A stretch of DNA of 64,000 bases from Cupriavidus basilensis (GTDB lineage Bacteria; Pseudomonadota; Gammaproteobacteria; Burkholderiales; Burkholderiaceae): positions 930,001 through 994,000 of the forward strand of contig NZ_CP062803.1 in the NCBI RefSeq assembly GCF_008801925.2. Direction: 5' to 3'. Shown here piece by piece: positions 27,575 through 36,107 of the stretch (position 1 is its first letter; every line of letters begins with the position of its first letter). The translations under genes and the position numbers were made by a program. The notes under the pieces were generated by a model. It had not been told where the DNA came from and did not search any database. It worked only from the letters and a program-made list of their open reading frames with translations.

Positions 27575-28816
27575 GTGAGGGCCAGAACGCGCGAAGGCAA
27601 GGAATCCCCGCAGTCCGGCGCGCTCGGCCTCGACCGGGTTCGCTTCTACAGCATTGTCGTGCTGGTGTTCTTCGGTCTATTTGTCGTCGCTTGGGGATGG
27701 GCCAGCAACGGCTTCATGAGCGGCCGTGCGGCGCGTCCCGGGGTGGATTTTTCCGTATTCTGGAGCGCTTCCTATCTAGCGCTGCAAGGGGCTGCGCAGG
27801 ATGCCTATGTGTTTGAGTCGCTGGCCCCGGTAATGGCGGCGTTCGGCTCGCAGGCCTCAGGCGGCGATTTCTTTATGCCCTGGCTCTATCCGCCGACATT
27901 CCTGCTGGCTGTGCTGCCATTGGCGCTGCTGCCGTTCCCGGTCAGTTATTTCCTCTTCTCAGCCGGCACGGCGTATCTCTATGTAACGTCCCTGCTAAGG
28001 TTGCTTGGTTCCGCAACGAGCTGGAGGTCTGGGAATTGGCTGCCGATCGTCGCGTTTCCTGGGGTTTTGCTGACCCTCTTGCTGGGGCAGAATTCCATGC
28101 TGACAGCCAGCTTAGCGGCACTCTCGATGTGCTGGCTGCAGCGGCGCCCGGTGCTCGCCGGCATTTGTATTGGCCTGCTCTGTATCAAGCCGCAGCTCGG
28201 CCTCTTGTTTCCCATTGCCTTGATCGCGGCACGGGCGTGGAGGGCCCTCGCCGCCGCGGCCCTGACCGCACTCGCGTTGCTTGGCGCCAGCCTGGTGGCG
28301 TTTGGCTGGGAGACCATCCCGGCCTTTCTTGGCGCTGCCGAACTGGCGCGGGTGCAGCTGATCGAGCATAGCCCGCAGGGGTGGCTCATTTCGCCAACAG
28401 CGTTTGCGGCGGTGCGCCTGTCCGGCGGCAGCATCGCCCAGGCTTATCTGGCCCAGGGCCTGGTTGCCTTGTTTTCGATCTGTGGCCTGCTCCATGTCTG
28501 GTTGCGGCAGACTCCCACAGGGCTTCGCGTCGCCATGCTCGCCACGGCCACCATGCTGACGACCCCATATCTTCATGGCTATGAGCTGACCTGGATGGGG
28601 CTTGCCATCGTCGGCATGGTGAGCGACTGCCTTAGGCGAGGATGGCTGCGCGGCGAGCAGCAATTGCTGGTAGCCGTGTGGCTCTTGCCCTTGTATGAAC
28701 TTCTCAATCCCTTCATGAAGCTCCCGCAGATCGGTCCCGTGATCCTGATCCTGGTGGCCGGCGCAATCCTGCGGCGGGCGGGCATCCAGGTGGCGTGGAG
28801 CGTGACATGCGCATGA
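27575..28816 (+). CDS. GT87-type integral membrane glycosyltransferase (DUF2029), first copy
   Basis: Polytopic membrane protein of 413 residues, with about ten hydrophobic segments. The periplasmic loop after the first helix has the acidic GVDFSVFWSASYLAL motif typical of the GT-C fold, and PWLYPPTFLLAVLPLAL is a family signature. This family transfers sugars from polyprenyl-phosphate donors in the periplasm. GTG 27575 is chosen because AGGAG lies 6 bases upstream; the TTG further upstream has no site. It overlaps the next gene by 10 bp. The acceptor (glycan or pilin) is unknown. Confidence 0.82.
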   Translation: MRARTREGKESPQSGALGLDRVRFYSIVVLVFFGLFVVAWGWASNGFMSGRAARPGVDFSVFWSASYLALQGAAQDAYVFESLAPVMAAFGSQASGGDFFMPWLYPPTFLLAVLPLALLPFPVSYFLFSAGTAYLYVTSLLRLLGSATSWRSGNWLPIVAFPGVLLTLLLGQNSMLTASLAALSMCWLQRRPVLAGICIGLLCIKPQLGLLFPIALIAARAWRALAAAALTALALLGASLVAFGWETIPAFLGAAELARVQLIEHSPQGWLISPTAFAAVRLSGGSIAQAYLAQGLVALFSICGLLHVWLRQTPTGLRVAMLATATMLTTPYLHGYELTWMGLAIVGMVSDCLRRGWLRGEQQLLVAVWLLPLYELLNPFMKLPQIGPVILILVAGAILRRAGIQVAWSVTCA

Positions 28817-30087
28817 TGAGAGCCGCTGCCGCTGCCGCAGTCGATGGCGACCAGGTGCCGGACGAGCACTGGCTGAACCCCGAGCGGGTGCGCCTGTACT
28901 CAGCCGTGGCGCTCGTCGCCTACGTTCTCTTCTTCTCGATCTGGATCTGGCGTGCCTGTCTGTCGAGGCAAGGTGATGCGAGCCTGTTCGGTGGCGACTT
29001 TGTCGCGTTCTGGAGCGCTGCCCAGCTTGCCCTGAACGGAAACCCGACGGGTGCCTACGATGATGCCACCTTGCGGCTGGTCGAGATCGCCGCGATGCCG
29101 GCCCTTGCCTCCGCCGGGGGCACGCTTCCGTGGCTATATCCGCCTAGCTTCCTGCTGCTGGTCTGTCCGTTGGCGCTGCTTTCATTCGGCGCAGCGTACG
29201 GGGCTTTTATCGGGATGACCGGTGCGCTCTACCTGTGGGCGGGGAGCCGCATTGCTTCCTGGCGCGGCGCATGGCTGCCAGGCATGGCCTTCCCCGGTAT
29301 CGCCGTGGTGTGCGCGACGGGGCAGAATGCCCTGCTCACTGCCGGTCTGGCCGCGCTCTCGCTGACGATGGTGCGGCGTCACCCGGTTGCTGCCGGGCTG
29401 GTGATGGGAATCCTGACCATCAAGCCGCACCTGGCGTTGCTGTTCCCGCTTGCACTGGTTTGTGCCCGGGCCTGGAAGGCGCTGGCAGCCATGGTGGCTT
29501 CTTCAGCCGCGCTGCTGGCTTTGAGCGCTTTGGTGTTCGGCACGGAGACCTTTTTCTCATTCCTCGCCAATGCGGATATGGCACGCCTCGCGGTGGAGGG
29601 CGGCGAGGCAAAGCTCGTCCGGATGCCGACAGTGTTTGCCTTGATGAGATTGCTGGGCGGCAATCTTGCGCTCTCCTATGGCATCCATGCCATGGTGGCG
29701 GCCCTTGCCGCCGGCGTCGTGATCTATGCGTGGTGCAGGCCGGCCAGTTTCCCGCTGCGGGCGAGCGCTTTGATGGCGGCCACGCTGATGCTCAGTCCTT
29801 ATCTCTACGACTACGACCTCGCATTTCTCGGTTTCGTGATTCTCTGGCTTACCGGTTATGCCATTGAGCGCGGATGGATGCGCTGGGAGAAGGAGTTGCT
29901 ACTCGTCCTTTGGCTCACGCCACTGCTCGGGTTGCTTGTTGTCCAGGCGATCGGATTCCAGTTCATGCCGCTTGCGATCCTGGCAACGTTGTTTCATGTA
30001 GTCCGTCGAATCCGCACGGAGCGAGTTCAGAACCCGGAGCCGTGCCACAACAATGAAACGCGGGTGGGGGAGGTGGGTCATGATTGA
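28807..30087 (+). CDS. GT87-type integral membrane glycosyltransferase (DUF2029), second copy
   Basis: Paralogue of the preceding gene, 426 residues, with matching signatures: GGDFVAFWSAAQLALNG, LPWLYPPSFLLLVCPLAL, GLVMGILTIKPHLALLFPLA. ATG 28807 has a GGAG site 6 bases upstream and overlaps the previous stop; it also overlaps the GT2 start by 8 bp, so three genes are translationally coupled. Two copies in tandem suggest two different linkages or acceptors. Confidence 0.82.
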   Translation: MRMMRAAAAAAVDGDQVPDEHWLNPERVRLYSAVALVAYVLFFSIWIWRACLSRQGDASLFGGDFVAFWSAAQLALNGNPTGAYDDATLRLVEIAAMPALASAGGTLPWLYPPSFLLLVCPLALLSFGAAYGAFIGMTGALYLWAGSRIASWRGAWLPGMAFPGIAVVCATGQNALLTAGLAALSLTMVRRHPVAAGLVMGILTIKPHLALLFPLALVCARAWKALAAMVASSAALLALSALVFGTETFFSFLANADMARLAVEGGEAKLVRMPTVFALMRLLGGNLALSYGIHAMVAALAAGVVIYAWCRPASFPLRASALMAATLMLSPYLYDYDLAFLGFVILWLTGYAIERGWMRWEKELLLVLWLTPLLGLLVVQAIGFQFMPLAILATLFHVVRRIRTERVQNPEPCHNNETRVGEVGHD

Positions 30088-31105
30088 TCAATACGATAGC
30101 AAACAGATCTCTCTGGTAGTGCCATTTTTCAATGAGCGCGATGCTATTCCAGGGTTCTTCAAATCCGTTGTGCCAGTACTCGAATCGATCGAGGCGGCCA
30201 CGTTCGAGATCGTCTGCGTTAATGATGGCAGCAACGACGGCACGCTGGAAAGGCTGCTTGAGATCTCGCGGCGGGACGCTCGCGTGCGGGTGATCGACCT
30301 GACGCGGAATTTTGGCAAGGAAGCCGCGCTTACCGCGGGGATCGATGAGGCGCTTGGCGATGCGGTCATCCCGATCGATGCGGACCTGCAGGATCCGCCA
30401 AGCCTGATTCCCGTCCTGGTTGCGCGCTGGCGGGAGGGGGCCGAGGTCGTCCTCGCACAACGCGCGAGCCGCTCGTGCGATTCGTTTCTCAAGCGCACGG
30501 CGGCGCTGGCCTACTACCGGGTGCATAACTATCTGTCGGAACTGAAGCTGCCGGAGAACGTCGGCGATTTCCGGCTGATGGACCGCGTGGTCGTCAATGC
30601 GCTCAAGCAGTTGCCGGAGCGCAGGAGATTCATGAAAGGCTTGTTCGCCTGGGTGGGCTATCGGACCGTGATTGTGCCCTACGAGCGTGAGGCGCGTAAC
30701 GCCGGGCATTCCAAGTTTTCCGGCTGGCGTTTGTGGAATCTCGCCCTGGAGGGCATTACCAGCTTCAGCACGCTGCCGTTGCGCGTATGGACGTATCTGG
30801 GGTTCCTGATCGCCTCCATCGCTTTCTGGTACGGCATCTTTATTATTGCGCGCACGATTGTGCTTGGCGTGGAGGTGCCCGGCTATGCCTCCTTGCTTTC
30901 GGTGCTGCTGTTCTTTGGCGGAGTTCAGCTCATCGGCATCGGTGTGGTAGGGGAGTATGTCGGCCGCATCTACTACGAAGCCAAGGGGCGGCCCATCTAC
31001 CTGGTGCGCCGTCGCTATCAGGAACGGCGCCAGACGGGGCAGCTTGCCGCCGGCAAGCGGGTGGTCAACCTGGCCAGCGTGCGGCGAGTATCCCAGGAGC
31101 GGTGA
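30080..31105 (+). CDS. GT2-family polyprenyl-phosphate glycosyltransferase (DPM/ArnC-like)
   Basis: Protein of 341 residues. An N-terminal GT-A domain carries SLVVPFFNERDAIPGFF, VCVNDGSNDGTLE and the catalytic aspartates IDADLQDPP, then GDFRLMDRVV and SKFSGWRLW. Two C-terminal membrane helices follow (YLGFLIASIAFWYGIFIIA, SLLSVLLFFGGVQLIGI). This architecture makes polyprenyl-phosphate sugars, the donors used by GT87 enzymes, which fits its place directly downstream of both. GGAGGT lies 5 bases before the ATG. Confidence 0.9.
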   Translation: MIDQYDSKQISLVVPFFNERDAIPGFFKSVVPVLESIEAATFEIVCVNDGSNDGTLERLLEISRRDARVRVIDLTRNFGKEAALTAGIDEALGDAVIPIDADLQDPPSLIPVLVARWREGAEVVLAQRASRSCDSFLKRTAALAYYRVHNYLSELKLPENVGDFRLMDRVVVNALKQLPERRRFMKGLFAWVGYRTVIVPYEREARNAGHSKFSGWRLWNLALEGITSFSTLPLRVWTYLGFLIASIAFWYGIFIIARTIVLGVEVPGYASLLSVLLFFGGVQLIGIGVVGEYVGRIYYEAKGRPIYLVRRRYQERRQTGQLAAGKRVVNLASVRRVSQER

Positions 31106-31125
31106 TGCATGTTGCTGGGGGCAGC

Positions 31126-31512
31126 TTATCGGTAGGTCCAGATCTTATGCATCAGGAAGCTGAAGGGCGTCACCACCATGACGATCACCAGCAAACCGAT
31201 CCAGTAGCTGCCCCCCGTTGCCTGGACGGCCCAGGAGATGAGCACCGTGAGGATCAGCGCGAGCGCGGATACAACAAGAAAGCGCGCGAGGTTCTTGCGG
31301 CGCAGCCGGCTCGAGAAGCTCCACAGTGTATTGAGCAGGTAGGAGCAGCCCGTTGCCATGATGAAGGCAACACCGTTGGCCAGCATGGGTGACGCCGAGC
31401 CCCAGGCGATGAGTGTCGAGGCCGTTGTCACATGCAGCAGGGTCGCTGCGACACCTGACAAGGCGAAGCGCATAAGCCGGGTTGTACCGGCGCGATCGAT
31501 CCGTGCGCTCAC
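31126..31512 (-). CDS. GtrA-like membrane protein (probable polyprenyl-phosphate-sugar flippase)
   Basis: Protein of 128 residues with four hydrophobic helices (RFALSGVAATLLHVTTAS, MLANGVAFIMATGCSYLLNT, FLVVSALALILTVLISWAV, IGLLVIVMVVTPFSFLMHK), the GtrA fold. The family is thought to flip polyprenyl-linked sugars made by GT2 enzymes to the periplasm. The GTG at 31512 overlaps the stop of the methyltransferase gene by four bases. It converges on the GT2 gene, so together the set gives synthesis, flipping and transfer. Confidence 0.82.
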   Translation of the reverse strand: MSARIDRAGTTRLMRFALSGVAATLLHVTTASTLIAWGSASPMLANGVAFIMATGCSYLLNTLWSFSSRLRRKNLARFLVVSALALILTVLISWAVQATGGSYWIGLLVIVMVVTPFSFLMHKIWTYR

Positions 31513-32243
31513 GGCAGCCGGGCAACAGCCAGCAGGGAGATGCCGAAGGGCAGAGGTGACATCGAGAGCCAATGCCGTTCCGCGGAGAATATCCGGTGCA
31601 GCAGGGCATTGAGCGGTGCTGCGGGCACCGCGCTGCCCGTCGAGGCAAGGCTGCCGCTGAGCCGGTCCTTGAGGCGTGCGGCAATGGCAAACGGGCACAG
31701 CAGCGCGTTGAAGTGCGATATCCGCTCGAGTTCCAGGCCCGCGGCGCTGACGGTTGCGCGCAACGCCTGCCGGCTGTAACGCCGCTGGTGGTGCAGGAAT
31801 TCGTCGTGCTGGCTCCAGAGCCACTGATAGGCTGGCACGGTGATCAGCACCGCGCCGCCTGGCTTCAGAATGCGTCGTGCGCTCACAAGCGAGGCCGTAT
31901 CCTCGGCGATATGCTCAAGGCAGTCCAGAAAGCAGATGAGGTCGAAGCCCTGCGCGGAAAATGGGATATCGTCGGGCCACCTGCCGCCGCGGATATCGAA
32001 TTGGCCCGCCGTCTTCTGTTCGGCGATTTGCCGCGCGGTGGCATCCATTTCGACGGCGCTCACCTTGCCAAAGCGGGAAAGCATGGCGAGATTGCCGCCC
32101 GTGCCGGCCCCCACTTCGAGGATGGACGCGTCGGCCGGCAAGCGCAGGCGCTTGATCATGGCTGCGACGATATCCCGGCGGCCGCGGAACCACCAGTGAG
32201 CGGCTTCGGTTTGCGCCATTTCAAGATAGGCATTGGGCGACAT
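31509..32243 (-). CDS. SAM-dependent methyltransferase, class I
   Basis: Methyltransferase of 244 residues with motif I LEVGAGTGGNLAML and post-I acidic residue in VSAVEMDA, then FDLICFLDCLEHI and LKPGGAVLITVP. The N-terminal MAQTEAAHWWFRGRRDIV is typical of methyltransferases in glycan clusters, often near GT2 and GtrA genes. Coupled to the GtrA-like gene by a GTGA overlap. The substrate is unknown, probably a sugar or lipid-linked intermediate. Confidence 0.85.
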   Translation of the reverse strand: MSPNAYLEMAQTEAAHWWFRGRRDIVAAMIKRLRLPADASILEVGAGTGGNLAMLSRFGKVSAVEMDATARQIAEQKTAGQFDIRGGRWPDDIPFSAQGFDLICFLDCLEHIAEDTASLVSARRILKPGGAVLITVPAYQWLWSQHDEFLHHQRRYSRQALRATVSAAGLELERISHFNALLCPFAIAARLKDRLSGSLASTGSAVPAAPLNALLHRIFSAERHWLSMSPLPFGISLLAVARLP

Positions 32244-32281
32244 GGCTTTGCTCCTGTACTAACGCGCTTTCTGGCATTGGA

Positions 32282-33658
32282 CTAGCCTTGCAGGCAAACC
32301 ATGCCCAACCCGCCCTTTCTCACCTGAAGCCTGTGCTCGCGCATCATCCGGAACAGTGTGACTCGCGAGATCCCTAGTTCGGCGGCCACGTCGATAAGCC
32401 GCTCGTGGTGCCGCTGCAAGGCCTCCTTGACGGCATTCAGCTCCGCCGCCTCGCGCACTTCCGCCAGTGTCTGGGGGCGGGTCTCGGGAGGTGGTTGCAG
32501 GTCCAGGTCGCACGGTGTGATGACGCCGTTCTCGCACATGGCTGCCGCATGCCGGATACGGTTGATCAGCTCGCGGACGTTTCCGGGCCAGTCATGCGCA
32601 CTGAGGGCGCGCAGCGCCGCTGGCGAGAAGCCCTTGATATGATCCGGGGAATGCGAGCGGATATTGTTCAGGATATGCTCGGCCAGCAGCGTGATATCGC
32701 CTTCCCGTTCGCGCAACGGCGGCTGCTTCACGCGCAGCACGCACAGGCGGTGATAGAGGTCGCCGCGGAAGCGTTCTGCCGCAACTGCCGCGTCGAGATC
32801 GACGTGCGTAGCAGACACAATGCGCGCATCGACCGTGATCGACTCGGTGCTGCCCAGCCTTTCTATGCGGCCGGTTTCCAGAAAGCGCAGCAGGCTGGCC
32901 TGGCTTTCGAGCGGCATATCCCCGATCTCGTCGAGGAAGAGGGTGCCTCCGTGTGCCATCTCGATGCGCCCGGGCTTGCGCTTGAGGGCTCCGGTGAAGG
33001 CGCCGCGCTCGTAGCCGAACAGTTCCGACATGAGCAGGGTGGGGGGGATTGCCGCGCAGTTGACTGCCACGAAAGGCTGCCCGGCGCGCCGGGAGGCGCG
33101 GTGGATCGCCTGGGCGGCTAGCTCCTTGCCCGTGCCCGATTCGCCGGCGATGAGTACCGGCGTATCCCATCTGGAGACTTTCTCTACGCCGCGAAACAGG
33201 CTTTGCATGGCAGCGCAATTGCCGATCATGCCGTCGAGGCCGCTCGCCGGGATCGGTGGATGCGAGGCCTCCAGGCGCAGCTGCACCATGCCGACCGCGT
33301 GGCCCAGGGAATGGGCCAGCGCCGACATATCGCAAGGATCTCTGTAGTAGTCGACGAAGTGCAGCCCGAGCAAACGGCGCGCTGAATCCGAGAGCGCTTC
33401 CTTGCTCGTGACAGTGGCGACCCAACTCATGTTCGGCTGAGCGAGCCAAGGCTCGAACGACTCGAGTTCGGCGTCACTGAATCCACTGTGTATATCGAGG
33501 AGCCCGCTGATGGGCTGCGTGTCCTGGGCGAGTGCGTCGAGCTCTCGCTGGTTTGACGCGAAGATCAGCTTCCAGCCTTGTTGCGCCAGGAACCTGCAAC
33601 GCATGGCGTCGTGATGCTGCGACAGATACAGCAGCGGACGATTGACGTACGCGGTCAT
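32282..33658 (-). CDS. sigma54-dependent activator with VpsR-like N-terminal domain
   Basis: Enhancer-binding protein of 458 residues. Residues 1-130 form a receiver-like domain without the usual acidic phosphorylation pocket, similar in type to VpsR/BerB. The AAA+ core has Walker A GESGTGKE (172-179), GAFTGA at 219-224, Walker B TLFLDEIGD (239-247) and arginine-finger region. A Fis-type helix-turn-helix ends the protein (VAAELGISRVTLFRMMREH). The intact GAFTGA implies real sigma54 contact. VpsR/BerB relatives bind cyclic di-GMP and control biofilm polysaccharides; transfer of that role here is inference. A GGGAGGG site precedes the ATG. Confidence 0.9.
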   Translation of the reverse strand: MTAYVNRPLLYLSQHHDAMRCRFLAQQGWKLIFASNQRELDALAQDTQPISGLLDIHSGFSDAELESFEPWLAQPNMSWVATVTSKEALSDSARRLLGLHFVDYYRDPCDMSALAHSLGHAVGMVQLRLEASHPPIPASGLDGMIGNCAAMQSLFRGVEKVSRWDTPVLIAGESGTGKELAAQAIHRASRRAGQPFVAVNCAAIPPTLLMSELFGYERGAFTGALKRKPGRIEMAHGGTLFLDEIGDMPLESQASLLRFLETGRIERLGSTESITVDARIVSATHVDLDAAVAAERFRGDLYHRLCVLRVKQPPLREREGDITLLAEHILNNIRSHSPDHIKGFSPAALRALSAHDWPGNVRELINRIRHAAAMCENGVITPCDLDLQPPPETRPQTLAEVREAAELNAVKEALQRHHERLIDVAAELGISRVTLFRMMREHRLQVRKGGLGMVCLQG

Positions 33659-34044
33659 ATAACCCTCCCCCGATCTCTTCTTCTTGTTGCGAGCTAGTGT
33701 CCGTTCCGGACTTGTTCTAGTTCGCGGTCTTCTTGAAGGGCGATGCCTGATCCAGCGCATCGCGGCTTCGGGAATGGAGGGTCTTCAGTTTGCCAGCTGC
33801 GTGGCTCTCGGGGGCCGGACCACATCGGGCCCGGCTCGATCACCGCACCTGGCTAAGCACGAATGCCAGCTTGTCACGAACGAGGGTGAAAATTGAACGT
33901 CGGCATAATGCCGACAAGCTCCCCGGACCCGACTCGCATGGTGGACCTCCCGTCCCCACCTGACTTCAGGAACCCTGCCAACGGGCAAAGCCCGCCGGAG
34001 CACCCGCACCCGGCACGTCACGGACTGTGCATCGCGCCTTGCGC

Positions 34045-34223
34045 AGCTGCCGCGGGTCGATCCTGACCATTGACGGATCGACCCGCGCCTGAAATGACTG
34101 CAACTGCCTATCATCGGGCAGGCACGTTTGCGCATGCCTGTCCTGCCTGGGCCGTGTAGTTATCTGGCGCGGCCCTGCGCCTGAGCCCCTCCCCTGATCC
34201 CGCCTGGGCTTGCGGGGTTTTTT
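34045..34223 (+). ncRNA. Candidate small RNA: consecutive stem-loops ending in an intrinsic terminator
   Basis: In order: a perfect 13-bp inverted repeat CGCGGGTCGATCC / GGATCGACCCGCG (34051-34087, 11-nt loop); CAGGCA/TGCCTG (34119-34140); GGCGC/GCGCC (34166-34181); and CCCGC/GCGGG plus TTTTTT (34199-34223). No plus-strand coding gene lies upstream within 2.9 kb, so the terminator is orphan. The structure is read directly; transcription is inferred, and no promoter was identified. Confidence 0.5.
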
Positions 34224-34432
34224 ATAACCTTGTTGTCGGACTTGGTGGTTGCAAGGCGGTGCCGGTTGTTGTGGTCTGGCTTGCGGCTTTAGTCCGATCA
34301 GATGTTCTGCGAAGCATAAATGCGACGAACGTGCCAACGCTGCTAAGTCATTGATTTCACTAACAGGGCCGGTAATGAGCGCGTTGCTTGCCAACGCAAG
34401 TGTGTAACAGAATGTTTCTCCCGTGTTACTGC
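34082..34432 (+). repeat. Intergenic module copy A (paralogue of 36108-36505)
   Basis: Collinear with copy B. Anchors: 22-nt block starting CCCGCGCCTGAAATGACTGC (34082-34103, 20/22 identical), the identical 15-mer GCGACGAACGTGCCA (34322-34336), TAAGTCATTGATTT, and a 30-nt block opening TGTAACAGAATGTTTC (34403-34432, 23/30 identical). Each copy has a hairpin with an 11-nt loop just before the first anchor. Confidence 0.75.
34198..34223 (+). terminator. Orphan intrinsic terminator
   Basis: CCCGC-CTGGGCTT-GCGGG followed by TTTTTT. Not downstream of any annotated plus-strand gene; it closes the small-RNA candidate. Confidence 0.75.
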
Positions 34433-34573
34433 GCATCGGCCTGCGAATCTTGTGCTTCAGTATGCCCCCGACCGTGAAATGCGAAGTTCTAGCACCTTGA
34501 GCTTGTTGGATGGAACGGCTGCTTCGCATTTCCAAGCTCGTGCTTCCGTCCCGGATGCGTGCTCTCCCATTGC

Positions 34574-34589
34574 CGGCACGTGGCCTGCG
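34574..34589 (+). promoter_or_regulatory. Weak candidate sigma54 element upstream of the PAP2 gene
   Basis: CGGCACG-TGGC-CTGCG: five of six core -24 bases plus GC at -12, with the same CTGCG -12 form as the tad-facing site. About 500 bp from the PAP2 start. Confidence 0.3.
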
Positions 34590-35089
34590 GTAGCGCTATC
34601 CCGGCATCAGCGGGTCAAATGGTTGCATTTCTGAAAATGCGTATCTCCGGCGGTACTCGGTGCGAGGGCTGGAAAGAACTAGCAGTGGCACGTACCGATG
34701 AGAACGGAAGTACGAGAGATTCTTACTAACGACAAAGATCGTAGTCCGAAGGGTGGACGATATAGCGCGCGACGTACTTTTCACAAGCCAGAACGCGGGC
34801 CGGACTCATCTGTATGGATGAGTTGCGCATGCCTTACATAAATCGCCGGTATCACGCGGATCGGTTGCATTTGTGAAAACGGGCCCGGATCTGCAAAGGC
34901 ACGGTGCCTCGGCGGAATTGCCCCAGGCAACCGGCGGTCAGGGAGCGATACTTGGGCGCCTAGTACTTTGGTAGTCCCACGTAGAGTCGATGCCGGACGC
35001 AGCCCGACTAAGCTATCTTGCATCCAGTACCTCGCCTGAGACGAGCGAGCGGGGCGCGCAGCTGGATGAGTCCGGGGAGGGGCTGCAAA

Positions 35090-36049
35090 ATGAAAATTGG
35101 CGACAGGGTCTTCACGCGCGGTGACGCGATCAGATGGATGATCGTGCTCGGGTTTCTGGTTCTGGATTCGATCTGGCTCGCGGTAAGCGGGCGTTCCGTG
35201 GCCCATGCCAGCTTCGTTGCCATCTGCAGGGCCGTGGCGATGCTTGCCGCCATTGCGCTGATTCTCAGCTTGATCGCGGGCATGCCGCGCGTGACAGCAA
35301 CATCGCGCGGGCTGCACTATCGGCGGCTGGCGTTAGTGGCGCAATGTGGCGCTCTGCTGGTGGCCTTCACCAATATCATGAGCGTGATGTCTTATTTGAT
35401 GATCACGCTGGCCCCGCCTCTGGTGGATGCCAGGCTGGCCGAGTTGGATAAGCTGTTGGGTTTTGACTGGCCGCAGGTCTACAAATGGGTCAGGGCGCGG
35501 CCCGCAGTGACTCTCTTTCTGCAGTTGGCTTACGCCAGCGGCCTGGCTCAGCTGCTCCTGGTTCCCATGCTGACCGGTCTGGCGGGGCGGGCCGAACATT
35601 TGCGTGAGTTCATGTCAAACATGATTCTCTCGTGCACGCTGCTGTTGCTGATTGCCGCCCCTTGGCCAGCCGCCGGGGCTTACGTCTCGTTCGGCGTAGC
35701 AAGCGCCGCCGAGATGGCCAGCGTTTCACACTTCAACGTATTACGTGCCGGAGCGATGCAGGTATTCGATCTCGCGCACGTACAGGGGCTGGTGTCCATT
35801 CCGTCCTATCACACCGCCATGGCGCTGATCTTTGTGCAAACGATGCGCTGGACCCGCACCGGGTTCGTGGTCGCATGCCTGTTGAACCTGGCGATGATCC
35901 TGTCGACGCCGACGGAGGGGGGGCATTACCTCGTGGACGTCGTGGCTGGCGTGGGATTGTGGGCCCTTACGGCAGGCTTGCTGCGCGTATGCAGAGCGGC
36001 CAAACCACAAGTGCTCGACCAACACGTCGCCCAGCCGCAGCCTCTCTGA
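35090..36049 (+). CDS. PAP2-superfamily membrane protein (Aur1/Ipt1-like, PAP2_3 type)
   Basis: Polytopic protein of 319 residues with about six membrane segments. The C-terminal phosphatase/transferase motifs are visible: SIPSYHTAMALIF (C2-like, catalytic His) and PTEGGHYLVDVVAG (C3-like His and Asp). This layout is that of inositolphosphotransferases and lipid phosphatases, so it may transfer or remove a phosphoryl head group on a lipid or undecaprenyl carrier. The start at 35090 has GGGAGGGG upstream. It lies between two copies of a structured intergenic module and near a glycan locus. Confidence 0.8.
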   Translation: MKIGDRVFTRGDAIRWMIVLGFLVLDSIWLAVSGRSVAHASFVAICRAVAMLAAIALILSLIAGMPRVTATSRGLHYRRLALVAQCGALLVAFTNIMSVMSYLMITLAPPLVDARLAELDKLLGFDWPQVYKWVRARPAVTLFLQLAYASGLAQLLLVPMLTGLAGRAEHLREFMSNMILSCTLLLLIAAPWPAAGAYVSFGVASAAEMASVSHFNVLRAGAMQVFDLAHVQGLVSIPSYHTAMALIFVQTMRWTRTGFVVACLLNLAMILSTPTEGGHYLVDVVAGVGLWALTAGLLRVCRAAKPQVLDQHVAQPQPL

Positions 36050-36107
36050 CCTTCCGGAGCCGCGAGATAGTGCGGCGGGCCGGTTCCGCCGTCCCGCTGG
36101 AACCGAG

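Larger units (their letters stand above)
33659..35089. other. Long intergenic region upstream of the PAP2 gene
   Basis: About 1.4 kb without a supported gene. It contains a structured module (34045-34432) with stacked stem-loops and an orphan terminator, GGTTGCATT motifs at 34621 and 34863, and a possible sigma54 site at 34574. Composition is less GC-rich than flanking genes. Confidence 0.6.
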
